In this document: piece by piece, positions 13,998-23,973 of the stretch
How the letters are laid out: each line of letters opens with the position of its first letter
Position numbering within the stretch: position 1 is the first letter of the stretch
NCBI RefSeq assembly: GCF_006715725.1
Contig: NZ_VFNU01000001.1
Span: 3,782,001 to 3,846,000 of the forward strand
DNA length: 64,000 bases
Direction: 5' to 3'
DNA from: Nocardioides sp. SLBN-35
GTDB lineage: Bacteria > Actinomycetota > Actinomycetes > Propionibacteriales > Nocardioidaceae
Notes under the pieces: generated by a model
What the model was told of the DNA's origin: nothing
What the model saw: only the letters and a program-made list of their open reading frames with translations
The model's database searches: none
Translations under genes and position numbers: made by a program

Positions 13998-15830
13998 TCA
14001 GCCGTAGAAGGACGCGATGAGATCCTTGTTGTTGTTCTCGACGACGTTGCGCTTCACCTTCAGCGAGGGGGTGAGCTCACCGGACTCGATGGTCAGGTCG
14101 TGGTCGAGCAGCTTCCACTTCTTGATCGTCTCCCAGCGGTTGAGCTGGGCGTTGAGCTCGTCGACGTACTCCCCGACCATCGCCTGGACGGCGTCGTCGT
14201 TGACGAGGGCGGTGTAGTCCTTGCCGTCCTTGCCGTTCTCGGCGGCCCAGCCGGCGATGGCGTCGGGGTCGAGGGTGATCAGCGCGGAGACGAAGTTGCG
14301 CTCGGCACCGAAGACCATGAACTGGCTGACGTAGGGGCAGATCGCCTTGAACTTGGCCTCGATCGCGGGCGGGGCGATGTACTTGCCGCCGGAGGTCTTG
14401 AAGAGCTCCTTGATCCGGCCGGTGATCTTGAGGAAGCCGTCGGCGTCGAGCTCGCCCTTGTCACCGGTGCGCAGCCAGCCGTCCTCGGTGAGCGCCTCGC
14501 TCGTCGCCTCGGGGCGGTTGTGGTAGCCGGCCATGACGTGCGGGCCCTTGAGCTGGACCTCGCCGCCGTCGCCGATGCGGACCTCGGTGCCGGGGAACGG
14601 CTGGCCGACGGTCCCGAGCTTGTAGGCGTCGGGGTGGTTGACCGTGGCACCTGCGGCGTTCTCGGTCATGCCGTAGCCCTCGAGGATGAGGACGCCGGCG
14701 GCGTGGAACCAGGCGGCAATGTCGGCGTTGAGCGCGGCCGAGCCGGAGATGAAGAACTTCACCCGGCCGCCGAAGCGCTCGCGGACCTTGCTGAAGACCA
14801 GCTTGTCGAACAGGGCGTGCTGGACCTTCAGCGGCAGCGGCACCGACTTGCCGGCCAGCCGCAGCGCGTCGACCTTGCGGCCGACCTCGAACGCCTTGAG
14901 GAAGATCTTCTCCTTGGCGCCGCCCTCGGCGGCCTGCATGGTGACGATCCGCGCGTGCGCCTTCTCGAAGATGCGGGGCGCGGCGCCCATGAAGGTCGGC
15001 TTCACGATGCCCAGGTTGTCGACGATCTTGTCGACACGACCGTCGATCGCGGTCGCGAAGCCGCAGGCGAGCTGCGTGGAGAGCAGCACCTTGCCGAAGG
15101 AGTGGGCCATCGGCAGCCACAGGAACTGCAGGTCGTCCTCGTGGAGGATGTCCTGGGCCTTGATCGCCTCGCCCTCGAAGACCCACGCGCGGTGCAGCGT
15201 GCGCACGCCCTTGGGCTTGCCGGTGGTGCCGGAGGTGTAGATCAAGGTGGCGAGCTGGTCGGGGCCGATCGCCTTCGCGACCTCGTCGACCGCGTCGGGG
15301 TTGGCGGCGAGATGGGCGTCACCGAGCTCGGCGAGCTGGTCGAGCGAGATCACCCAGTCCCCGTCGGCGGCCCCGGCGAGCGTGGCGTCGAAGGTGACGA
15401 CCTTCGTCAGCTCCGGCAGCTCGGCGCGGTGGTCGCGCAACTTGGCCAGCTGGGACTCGTCCTCGGCGAACACGATCCGGCAGGCCGAGTCGCTGAGGAT
15501 GTACGCCGTGTCGTCGCCGCCCGTCGACGGGTAGACCGTCGTGGTGGCACCGCCGGCGCACATCACGGCCAGGTCGGCGAGGATCCACTCGTAGCGCGTC
15601 GAGGACGCGATGCCGACCCGGGTCTCGGGCTCCAGGCCCAGGGCGAGCAGGCCCGCCGCGAGGCGGCGTACCCGGTCGCCGGCCTGGCGCCAGGTCACCG
15701 ACTCCCACGCCTCACCCCGCGGGAAGCGGAAGGCCTCCCGGTCGGCACTCTTCTCGACGCGGTCGAGGAACTGCACCGCGCAGTTCGCCGGCATGTGCTC
15801 GAGGAAATTGGTGTCGTGGATGACGGGCAT
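13998..15830 (-). CDS. Long-chain acyl-CoA synthetase (AMP-forming)
   Basis: The 610-residue enzyme is an ANL-superfamily ligase. It has the P-loop-like YTSGTTGKPKG, the GYGMTEN adenylate-binding motif and the hinge/A8 segment GWLRTGDKGELDADGFLKITGR. Size and C-terminal KVKRN segment fit the FadD15-like long-chain group. It activates fatty acids for membrane lipid synthesis or beta-oxidation at the cytoplasmic membrane. ATG 15830 has AGGGAG upstream. It stands between a MOSC gene and a run of hairpins, with no clear operon partner. Confidence 0.93.
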   Translation of the reverse strand: MPVIHDTNFLEHMPANCAVQFLDRVEKSADREAFRFPRGEAWESVTWRQAGDRVRRLAAGLLALGLEPETRVGIASSTRYEWILADLAVMCAGGATTTVYPSTGGDDTAYILSDSACRIVFAEDESQLAKLRDHRAELPELTKVVTFDATLAGAADGDWVISLDQLAELGDAHLAANPDAVDEVAKAIGPDQLATLIYTSGTTGKPKGVRTLHRAWVFEGEAIKAQDILHEDDLQFLWLPMAHSFGKVLLSTQLACGFATAIDGRVDKIVDNLGIVKPTFMGAAPRIFEKAHARIVTMQAAEGGAKEKIFLKAFEVGRKVDALRLAGKSVPLPLKVQHALFDKLVFSKVRERFGGRVKFFISGSAALNADIAAWFHAAGVLILEGYGMTENAAGATVNHPDAYKLGTVGQPFPGTEVRIGDGGEVQLKGPHVMAGYHNRPEATSEALTEDGWLRTGDKGELDADGFLKITGRIKELFKTSGGKYIAPPAIEAKFKAICPYVSQFMVFGAERNFVSALITLDPDAIAGWAAENGKDGKDYTALVNDDAVQAMVGEYVDELNAQLNRWETIKKWKLLDHDLTIESGELTPSLKVKRNVVENNNKDLIASFYG

Positions 15831-15875
15831 GACGCTCCCTGTGGTGCTCGTCCGAGACAGTGACTGGGCAGTAAC

Positions 15876-16565
15876 CTAAGCCACCGGCTCCGCCGGGGGT
15901 AGCGAACCACCCGTCCTCTGGACGAAATCCTCCGCTTTCGCGCGCACCTTGGGCAGCAGTCCGTCCACCACCAGCAGCCCGGGGAGCAGGCTGCGGTCGG
16001 TGTTGAGGGCCACGAACATGTCGCGGATCGTCCTCTGGTGCGTCGGGACGTGCACCAGCTCGATCTCGTCGCCGGGAGCGATGGTGCCGGTCTCCAGGAC
16101 CCGCAGGTAGGGCCCGGGGCGCGCCTCGAGCGTGAACCTCTTCACCCACGCACGCGGGTCGTAGCCGCTCTCCCCCATCCAGCCCTTGAAGTCGTTGCAG
16201 GGGGTGCGGACGTAGACCGCCTCCAGGAGCACGCCGATGCCGGGCGTCCCGATCCGCAGCCGGGTGCCGATCGGCAGCGCGTTGAGGTCGATGCCCTCGG
16301 TGGTGAGGTTCTCGCCGAACTGTCCGTCGCGGATGGGCATGCCGAGCTCGGCCTCCCAGAAGTCCAGGTCCTCGCGGGCGTAGGCGTAGACCGCCTGGTC
16401 GGGCCCGCCGTGGTGCTTCGTGTCGGAGACCGAGTCGCCGTCGATGCCGAGCTCGTGGACCGCGACCGGGCCACCCACCGGACGCTTGTCGATCGAGGTT
16501 CGCCCGATCCCCGCCCAGTCCCTGTCCCGGGGTTGGCCGACACTGATGCTCCGCACGAACGCCAT
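15876..16565 (-). CDS. MOSC-domain protein
   Basis: The 229-residue protein is a single MOSC domain of the YiiM type, with GIDGDSVSDTKHHGGPDQAVY, GENLTTEG and the conserved Cys in VRTPCNDF. MOSC domains bind molybdenum cofactor; YiiM relatives reduce N-hydroxylated purines and amidoximes with partner redox proteins. No partner is adjacent here. TAGCCT lies six bases before the ATG. It is divergent from the lipoprotein gene with only 22 bases between start codons. Confidence 0.88.
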   Translation of the reverse strand: MAFVRSISVGQPRDRDWAGIGRTSIDKRPVGGPVAVHELGIDGDSVSDTKHHGGPDQAVYAYAREDLDFWEAELGMPIRDGQFGENLTTEGIDLNALPIGTRLRIGTPGIGVLLEAVYVRTPCNDFKGWMGESGYDPRAWVKRFTLEARPGPYLRVLETGTIAPGDEIELVHVPTHQRTIRDMFVALNTDRSLLPGLLVVDGLLPKVRAKAEDFVQRTGGSLPPAEPVA

Positions 16566-16571
16566 GGCGTG

Positions 16572-16581
16572 AGGCTACCTT
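16572..16581. promoter_or_regulatory. Overlapping divergent -10 elements
   Basis: The 10-base segment AGGCTACCTT reads TACCTT on the plus strand (16576-16581, six bases before ATG 16588) and TAGCCT on the minus strand (16572-16577, six bases before ATG 16565). The two hexamers share their TA bases, forming a very compact bidirectional promoter for two leaderless genes. Confidence 0.55.
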
Positions 16582-16587
16582 CGAGAC

Positions 16588-17643
16588 ATGGGCCGCTTCC
16601 TCCTCGTTTCCGGCGTGGGGCTCGCCCTGGCCCTGGGCGCGTGCACCGGCGACGCGCAGGAGCGGTCGGCCGACCCTCCGCCGGCGACCATGGCGGCGCC
16701 GGGCCCGTTCCCGGCCGAGACCACCGACGTGCCGGCCGGCTTCCGCGAGGTGCTGTGCCCCGACCTGCGCGGCGACGGCACCGGGCTGACGGTGCGGCTC
16801 GTCGTGCCGGACGCGACCGAGTTCGCCCAGGCGAACGGGCGCGCCTGCGGATTCAGCCGTGGCTACGTGCGCGGGGTCGGCGTCGAGATCGGGCCGCGGC
16901 AGAGCCTGGCGACGTTCCGCAAGAGGTCGCTGGACGCGTTCGAGGACATCGGCGGCGACGACGAGGTCAACGACATCCGCTACCGCACCCGCGTCCCCGG
17001 GCTCGGCGGGCAGCCCGCCGAGGAGCTCACCTGGCGGGTCTACAACGACGGCCTGCCGTTCTGGGAGATCGCCGTCCAGGCCGCCGGGGTGCGGCTCACC
17101 TGGAGCGTGCCGGACGAGAAGCCGCGCCTGCTCGACGCGTTCGACGTCGTGCGGCGCTCGGTCGAGGTGCGCACCGGCACCAGGTGGCGGTGCCCGTCGT
17201 GGGGCCCGCCCGACGGCTCCCGGGTGAGCTTCGCGCCGCCGAAGGACGTCGGCTGGGTCGAGCGGGAGGGCGACCACTGCCGGATCTACGTCGAGGGCTC
17301 ACCGACCGTCCTGGAGTACGGCGCGGTCGACCCGACTCCCCCGCCGCTCGAGCGGCTCGCCACCCGGATGCGCCGCGACCCCGAGGTGACCCGGGTGCGG
17401 CTCGAGCGCGGCGCCGGGCGGATCGACGGCCAGCGGGCCGACCGGCTGACCTGGACCGTCGTGCGGACCGAGGAGACCGAGAACTACGAGCCGCCCGGCA
17501 CCTGGCGCATCGTCGTCCTGCAGAGCCCGGCGGCCCGGGTCGAGTGGGGCGGCACACCGCAGTGGTGGCGCACGCACCGCTCGACGTACGACGACCTGGT
17601 CGCCTCGGTGCGCGTCAGTCCTGGACCGCCTTCGCGACCGTGA
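16588..17643 (+). CDS. Lipoprotein of unknown function
   Basis: The 351-residue protein begins with a lipoprotein signal (GVGLALALGAC, lipid-modified Cys19), followed by a Pro/Ala-rich linker. The mature part appears to hold two similar alpha+beta segments, each opening near a cysteine (REVLCPDL and RWRCPSW) and each ending in ELTWRV or RLTWTV-like strands, suggesting an internal duplication. No catalytic motif was recognised. It is anchored outside the membrane. The 3-prime end overlaps the convergent kinase gene by 29 bases. Confidence 0.85.
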   Translation: MGRFLLVSGVGLALALGACTGDAQERSADPPPATMAAPGPFPAETTDVPAGFREVLCPDLRGDGTGLTVRLVVPDATEFAQANGRACGFSRGYVRGVGVEIGPRQSLATFRKRSLDAFEDIGGDDEVNDIRYRTRVPGLGGQPAEELTWRVYNDGLPFWEIAVQAAGVRLTWSVPDEKPRLLDAFDVVRRSVEVRTGTRWRCPSWGPPDGSRVSFAPPKDVGWVEREGDHCRIYVEGSPTVLEYGAVDPTPPPLERLATRMRRDPEVTRVRLERGAGRIDGQRADRLTWTVVRTEETENYEPPGTWRIVVLQSPAARVEWGGTPQWWRTHRSTYDDLVASVRVSPGPPSRP

Positions 17644-18550
17644 TGCACGCGGTCACGTGCGCGCGCTCCTCGGCGTCGAGCGGCCGATCGGCACGGACCG
17701 CGTCCTCGTGGGCCCAGTGGGCGTTGAGCACCGAGCGGACCACGACCCAGTCACGGGCGCGGGCCTCGTCGAGCCCGGCGGCGTCGACGAGGGCGTGGAA
17801 GCGGCGGCGGATCCCGTCGCGGACCGAGCCGACGGCCCAGGGCGCGGCGTACTCCTCGAACCGGTCGCGCAGCATCGGCTCGAGCTCGTAGTGCGGGTCG
17901 CCGTTGGCCGGCTTCGGGTCGATGACCAGCCAGGTCTCCTCGCCGTCGCGGCGACCGCGCAGCACGTTGCCGTAGTGGAGGTCGCCGTGGATGACCGCGG
18001 TCGCGGGCTCGGTGGTCAGCTCGGCGGCCAGGGCCAGCGCCTGCTCGACGAGGCGGCGCGGGATCGGCACCGAGGCGGCGTCGCGGGCGAGGGCGGCCGC
18101 CCACCGCCGGACGTAGGACGCCTGCGGGCGCAGCTGCGGCATCGGAGGCACGTGCAGGTCGGCGTACCTGCTCGCGACGATCTCGCACGCCTCCACGTCC
18201 CAGGCCTCGGTGAGGTCCTCGCGGTCGAGGCGCTCGAGCAGCAGGGCCCGCCGGCCGGGGTCGGCGCGCAGCAGCTCGACCGCGCCTCGGCCGTGCCAGC
18301 GCTGGAGGGCGAGGTGCTCGTGCTGCGACTCGTCGTCGGGCAGCCCGACCTTGAGGGCCGCGGGAGTCCCGTCCGCCGTCGTCACCGGAAGCACGAGGGA
18401 GCAGAAGCCGTGCCAGGTCTCGCCGTCGGGCGTGAGCTCCCAGTCGTCGAGGACGGACCGGGTGGTCGCCGGGAGCCGGTCCAGCCAGGCCGCCCACTCC
18501 GGGCCGAGGTGACGTCGTCCGTCGAGCTCGGCGGGGATGGTGAGCGGCAC
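17615..18550 (-). CDS. Aminoglycoside/hydroxyurea-type phosphotransferase (APH(6) family-like)
   Basis: The 311-residue protein has the APH kinase core: the N-lobe lysine in AALKVG, the catalytic loop HGDLHYGN and the metal Asp in VIDPKPANGDPHYEL, a wording typical of the streptomycin 6-kinase/hydroxyurea kinase family. A genomic copy may phosphorylate another small molecule; resistance is not shown. GTG 18550 is chosen because it immediately follows the stop of the upstream gene; a longer frame to 18706 would run through that gene. The 3-prime end overlaps the opposing lipoprotein gene. Confidence 0.85.
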   Translation of the reverse strand: MPLTIPAELDGRRHLGPEWAAWLDRLPATTRSVLDDWELTPDGETWHGFCSLVLPVTTADGTPAALKVGLPDDESQHEHLALQRWHGRGAVELLRADPGRRALLLERLDREDLTEAWDVEACEIVASRYADLHVPPMPQLRPQASYVRRWAAALARDAASVPIPRRLVEQALALAAELTTEPATAVIHGDLHYGNVLRGRRDGEETWLVIDPKPANGDPHYELEPMLRDRFEEYAAPWAVGSVRDGIRRRFHALVDAAGLDEARARDWVVVRSVLNAHWAHEDAVRADRPLDAEERAHVTACITVAKAVQD

Positions 18551-18554
18551 GCGC

Positions 18555-19700
18555 TCACCGTAGGTCGTCGCCGGTGATGCTGCTGGGCCGGCCCTCGTCG
18601 TCGACGAGCAGCAGCAGCTCCTGGCCGACGACCAGGGTGCCGTCGGGCTCGGGCAGCCGCTCGCCGGTCGCCGCGTCGAGCACGACCTGCCGGTCGATGT
18701 CCGCACCGTCGCGGACCACGACGACGCCCGATCCGACCTGCGGGTCGGCCAGGTTGACCTCGCCGCGCTCGAGCTCGGAGGTCCACCGGGTCGCGCCGGT
18801 CGCGAGGTCGAGCCCGACCGGGTGTCCCTCGCGGTCGGTGGCGAGCACGATGCCGGTGGTCAGGTCCGCCGCCTGAGCCGACACCGCGGCATAGCTGACG
18901 TCGCCGCGCTGCCACAGCGTCGCCGCGTCCGCGAGCCGGACCAGGCTGAGCCCGCCGGCCCCCGCCAGCAGCACCCGGTCGGCGTCGACGCCGGCCGCGA
19001 TGCCCTCGAGGTACGGCGACCACCCGGGCAGCCGCACGACAGTCGCCTCGAGGGTCGAGACCAGGTCCCGCGCCAGCGCGAGCGCGGGACGCCGGGCGTC
19101 CGGGTCGGTCCGGTCGCCCTCCCCCTCGGCGACGGTCGCGCCGGTCCGGGCGTCGACCACCGCCCAGTGCCCGGCCTCGGGCCCGAGCCGCTCCAGCAGG
19201 AAGGAGCCGGTGCCGTCGTAGTCGCCGAGCACCTGGCCCGGCTCCTCGCGGACCCACAGCTGCTCGCCCTCGGGCGTGAGGCCGGCGACCAGCTTGGGCG
19301 GCGCGTCGGCGATGTCGGTGAACAGGTCCTGCGTCTCGACGACAACGACCGGGCCGTCGGGGGTCGGCACGCAGCCGCCGTCGGTCAGCCAGCGGTCGTC
19401 GGGCTCGAGGTCCGAGCCCGGCGGCGGGGTGACCTTCGGCAGCAGCACCCGGTCGTTCGCAACGTCGACCACCTGCAGCTGCTCGCCGATGTCGGCGCGG
19501 ACCACCCAGGTGCCGCAGGCGTCGGCGGTGGCGATGGCGTCGTCGATGTCCCAGCGCAGGTCGGCCATCGTGGCCGGGGCCGCGTCGGAGCGCCCGTCGC
19601 GGCCGTCCTCGTGGTCGCCGTCGCCGCACGCGGTCAGCGGGAGGAGCAGGCAGAGCACGGGCAGGGCGAGCAGGCGGGAGCCGCGGGTCGTCGTACGCAC
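18555..19700 (-). CDS. PQQ-like beta-propeller lipoprotein
   Basis: The 381-residue protein has a lipoprotein signal (LLPLTAC), then repeated beta-propeller blades recognisable from TGATRWTSELERG, AATLWQRGDVSYAA and DAATGERL, as in PQQ/BamB-like propellers. No quinone-binding residues are evident, so a binding or scaffold role outside the membrane is more likely than catalysis. GTG 19700 is chosen to keep the signal peptide intact. The gene lies four bases before the kinase gene and probably forms an operon with it. Confidence 0.82.
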   Translation of the reverse strand: MRTTTRGSRLLALPVLCLLLPLTACGDGDHEDGRDGRSDAAPATMADLRWDIDDAIATADACGTWVVRADIGEQLQVVDVANDRVLLPKVTPPPGSDLEPDDRWLTDGGCVPTPDGPVVVVETQDLFTDIADAPPKLVAGLTPEGEQLWVREEPGQVLGDYDGTGSFLLERLGPEAGHWAVVDARTGATVAEGEGDRTDPDARRPALALARDLVSTLEATVVRLPGWSPYLEGIAAGVDADRVLLAGAGGLSLVRLADAATLWQRGDVSYAAVSAQAADLTTGIVLATDREGHPVGLDLATGATRWTSELERGEVNLADPQVGSGVVVVRDGADIDRQVVLDAATGERLPEPDGTLVVGQELLLLVDDEGRPSSITGDDLR

Positions 19701-19751
19701 GGCGGCATCCTGTCCCCTCGCCGCGACCGGCAACCCTCTTGTCCCCACGCC

Positions 19752-19757
19752 TAGCGT
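19752..19757 (+). promoter_or_regulatory. -10-like TAGCGT
   Basis: TAGCGT ends six bases before ATG 19764 and sits within the small palindrome CCACGC-CTA-GCGTGG (19745-19759). Confidence 0.45.
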
Positions 19758-19763
19758 GGGTGC

Positions 19764-20420
19764 ATGCGGATGGACGACGTGCGGCGCATCGACCTCGGCA
19801 GCTTCGTGCGCCCGGCCGCGGAGACCGGCACCGGGCGGCCGCGGGTCGAGGCGGTGCTCGGGTACGTCGTCCGCACGTCGGCCGGGCTGGTCCTGCTCGA
19901 CACCGGGATGGGCGATGCCGGCGCGGAGACCGAGGCGCACTACCAGCCCACCCGGGTCCCCCTCCCGGAGGCGCTGGCACGTGTCGGCGTGGACCTCGAC
20001 GAGGTCGCCGTCGTGGTCAACTGTCATCTGCACTTCGACCACATCGGCGGCAACCCGCTGCTCGCCGGACGGCCGGTCCTCGCCCAGCGCGGCGAGCTGG
20101 AGATCGCCCGCGGGCCGGACTACACGGTGCCGGAGCTCGTCGACTTCCCCGGCGCGCGCTACGAGCTGCTGGACGGGGAGGCCGAGCTCGCGACGGGGGT
20201 GGTCGTCGTACCGACGCCGGGGCACGTCGAGGGTCACCAGTCGCTCGTCGTGGCCTGCGCGGACGGCACGGTCGTGCTCGCCGGCCAGGCCCACGACACC
20301 GCTGCGGAGTGGGCGGCGCACGCGGCAGCCGACCAGCAGAGCCCGTGGATGCGCCGGATCCTGGCCCTCGACCCGCGCCGCGTCGTGTTCGCGCACGACG
20401 GGGCGGTGTGGGAGCCCTGA
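19764..20420 (+). CDS. Metallo-beta-lactamase-fold hydrolase (lactonase-like)
   Basis: The 218-residue protein carries the HLHFDHIGGNPL zinc motif (HxHxDH), a second metal His in PTPGHVEGH, and a late His in FAHDG. Small single-domain proteins with this arrangement include N-acyl-homoserine lactonases and related lactonases, but substrate varies widely. It is probably cytoplasmic, since no signal peptide is seen. It is transcribed alone and converges with lepA, four bases apart. Confidence 0.88.
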   Translation: MRMDDVRRIDLGSFVRPAAETGTGRPRVEAVLGYVVRTSAGLVLLDTGMGDAGAETEAHYQPTRVPLPEALARVGVDLDEVAVVVNCHLHFDHIGGNPLLAGRPVLAQRGELEIARGPDYTVPELVDFPGARYELLDGEAELATGVVVVPTPGHVEGHQSLVVACADGTVVLAGQAHDTAAEWAAHAAADQQSPWMRRILALDPRRVVFAHDGAVWEP

Positions 20421-20423
20421 GCC

Positions 20424-22295
<1,872 letters not shown>

Positions 22296-22398
22296 GGTGG
22301 CTCCATTGTCCCCGAGCGGGACGCGGTTCAGGAATTCGCCGCCCGCGGTTCACCGTCGACGGGGCTCGCCGTTCGCCGTACGCCGACAGCGTGGCGCC

Positions 22399-23973
22399 AT
22401 GATCTCGGCCTCCCCGGAACCCACCTCCCGTCGCGCCCTCCTGCGGGGCGCCGTCCTGACGGCGGGCACTGCCGCCGCCTCCGGCCTGCTCCCCGCCCGC
22501 TCCTCGGCCGCTCCCCTGCTCGTGCGCCGCGACCGCCCGGCGCTGCCGTTCGGCGTCCAGTCCGGCGACGTCCGGCCCGGCTCGGCCGTGCTGTGGTCGA
22601 AGGCCGACCGCCCGTCTCGGCTGGTCGCCGAGATCAGCCGCGACCCGTTCTTCCGCAGGGCCCGGACCGTGCGGGGCCCGGTCGTCACGCCCGGCACCGA
22701 CCTGACCGGGCAGATCGTGCTCGGCGACCTGCCCGAGGGCACCGACCTGCACTACCGGATCCGGGCCGTCGACCTCCACGACCACCGCGCGACCAGCGCA
22801 CCGGTCCTCGGGCGGCTGCGGACCGCGCCGGGCCGCCGTGACGACGTCCGGTTCCTGTGGTCGGGCGACATCGCGGGGCAGGGCTGGGGCGTGAACCCGG
22901 CGTACGGCGGCTTCCGGATCGCCGACGCGATGCGGGCCCGCGACGCCGACTTCTTCCTGTGCAGCGGCGACAACGTGTACGCCGACGGGCCGGTCCAGGC
23001 GTCGGTGGCGCTGCCCGACGGGTCGACCTGGCACAACCTGGTGACCCCGGAGAAGTCCAAGGTCGCCGAGACGCTCGACGAGTACCGCGGGCAGTACCGC
23101 TACAACCTGATGGCCGACAACTGGCGTGCGTTCCTCGCCGAGACGTCCCAGGTCTCGCAGTGGGACGACCACGAGGTGCGCAACAACTGGTTCCCCGGCC
23201 AGGTCCTCGACGACGCCCGCTACACCGAGAAGCGGATCGACGTGCTCGCCGCGCGGGCGCGGCAGGCGTTCCACGAGTACGTTCCGGTCGCCTCGATCTC
23301 GCCGGACTCCGAGGGCCGGGTCTACCGGGTGATCCGGTACGGGCGGCACCTCGACCTGTTCGTCCTCGACATGCGCACGCACAAGGACCCCAACACCGGC
23401 AACCGCGAGCCGGTCGGCGACGGCGGCGTGCTCGGCGAGGAGCAGACCGCGTGGCTGATCCGCGAGCTGCGGCGGTCGAGGGCGACCTGGAAGGTGATCG
23501 CCAACGACCTGCCGCTCGGCCTGGTCGTGCCCGACGGCGCCAGCGCGCAGGAGGGCCTCGCGCAGGGCGACCCGGGCGCCCCGCTGGGCCGCGAGATCGA
23601 CATCGCGCGGGTGCTGACCGCTCTGCAGCGCGCCGGGATCCGCAACCACGTGTGGCTGACCGCCGACGTGCACTACACGGCGGCCCACCACTACTCACCC
23701 GACCGGGCGGCGTACCAGGCCTTCGACCCGTTCTGGGAGTTCGTCTCCGGCCCGCTCAACGCGGGCGCGTTCGGGCCGAACGCGCTGGACGGCACGTTCG
23801 GCCCGGTGGCCGACTTCGTCGCTGCCCCACCGGCGGCCAACGCCTCACCCGCGCAGGGCTTCCAGTTCTTCGGCGAGGTCGAGGTCGACGGTCACAGCGG
23901 TCGGCTGACGGTGACCCTGCGCGATGTCGACGGTGCGGCGATCTACACCAGGACGTTGGACCCCGCCGCGTAG
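22399..23973 (+). CDS. PhoD-like alkaline phosphatase/phosphodiesterase, Tat-exported
   Basis: The 524-residue protein has a Tat signal (SRRALLRG then a hydrophobic stretch to ARSSAA), a PhoD N-terminal beta domain (FGVQSGDV, AVLWSKAD) and a metallophosphatase core with SGD, CSGDNVYAD, WDDHEVRNNW and TADVHYTAAHH. PhoD enzymes use Fe/Ca and release phosphate from esters outside the cell. ATG 22399 gives an intact signal. The 3-prime end overlaps the convergent amidohydrolase gene by 31 bases. Confidence 0.92.
   Translation: MISASPEPTSRRALLRGAVLTAGTAAASGLLPARSSAAPLLVRRDRPALPFGVQSGDVRPGSAVLWSKADRPSRLVAEISRDPFFRRARTVRGPVVTPGTDLTGQIVLGDLPEGTDLHYRIRAVDLHDHRATSAPVLGRLRTAPGRRDDVRFLWSGDIAGQGWGVNPAYGGFRIADAMRARDADFFLCSGDNVYADGPVQASVALPDGSTWHNLVTPEKSKVAETLDEYRGQYRYNLMADNWRAFLAETSQVSQWDDHEVRNNWFPGQVLDDARYTEKRIDVLAARARQAFHEYVPVASISPDSEGRVYRVIRYGRHLDLFVLDMRTHKDPNTGNREPVGDGGVLGEEQTAWLIRELRRSRATWKVIANDLPLGLVVPDGASAQEGLAQGDPGAPLGREIDIARVLTALQRAGIRNHVWLTADVHYTAAHHYSPDRAAYQAFDPFWEFVSGPLNAGAFGPNALDGTFGPVADFVAAPPAANASPAQGFQFFGEVEVDGHSGRLTVTLRDVDGAAIYTRTLDPAA

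Noticed and set aside
17615..18550. APH(6)-like gene as a drug-resistance determinant
   Set aside because: Family similarity alone does not show drug phosphorylation, and no mobile element or resistance context is present.
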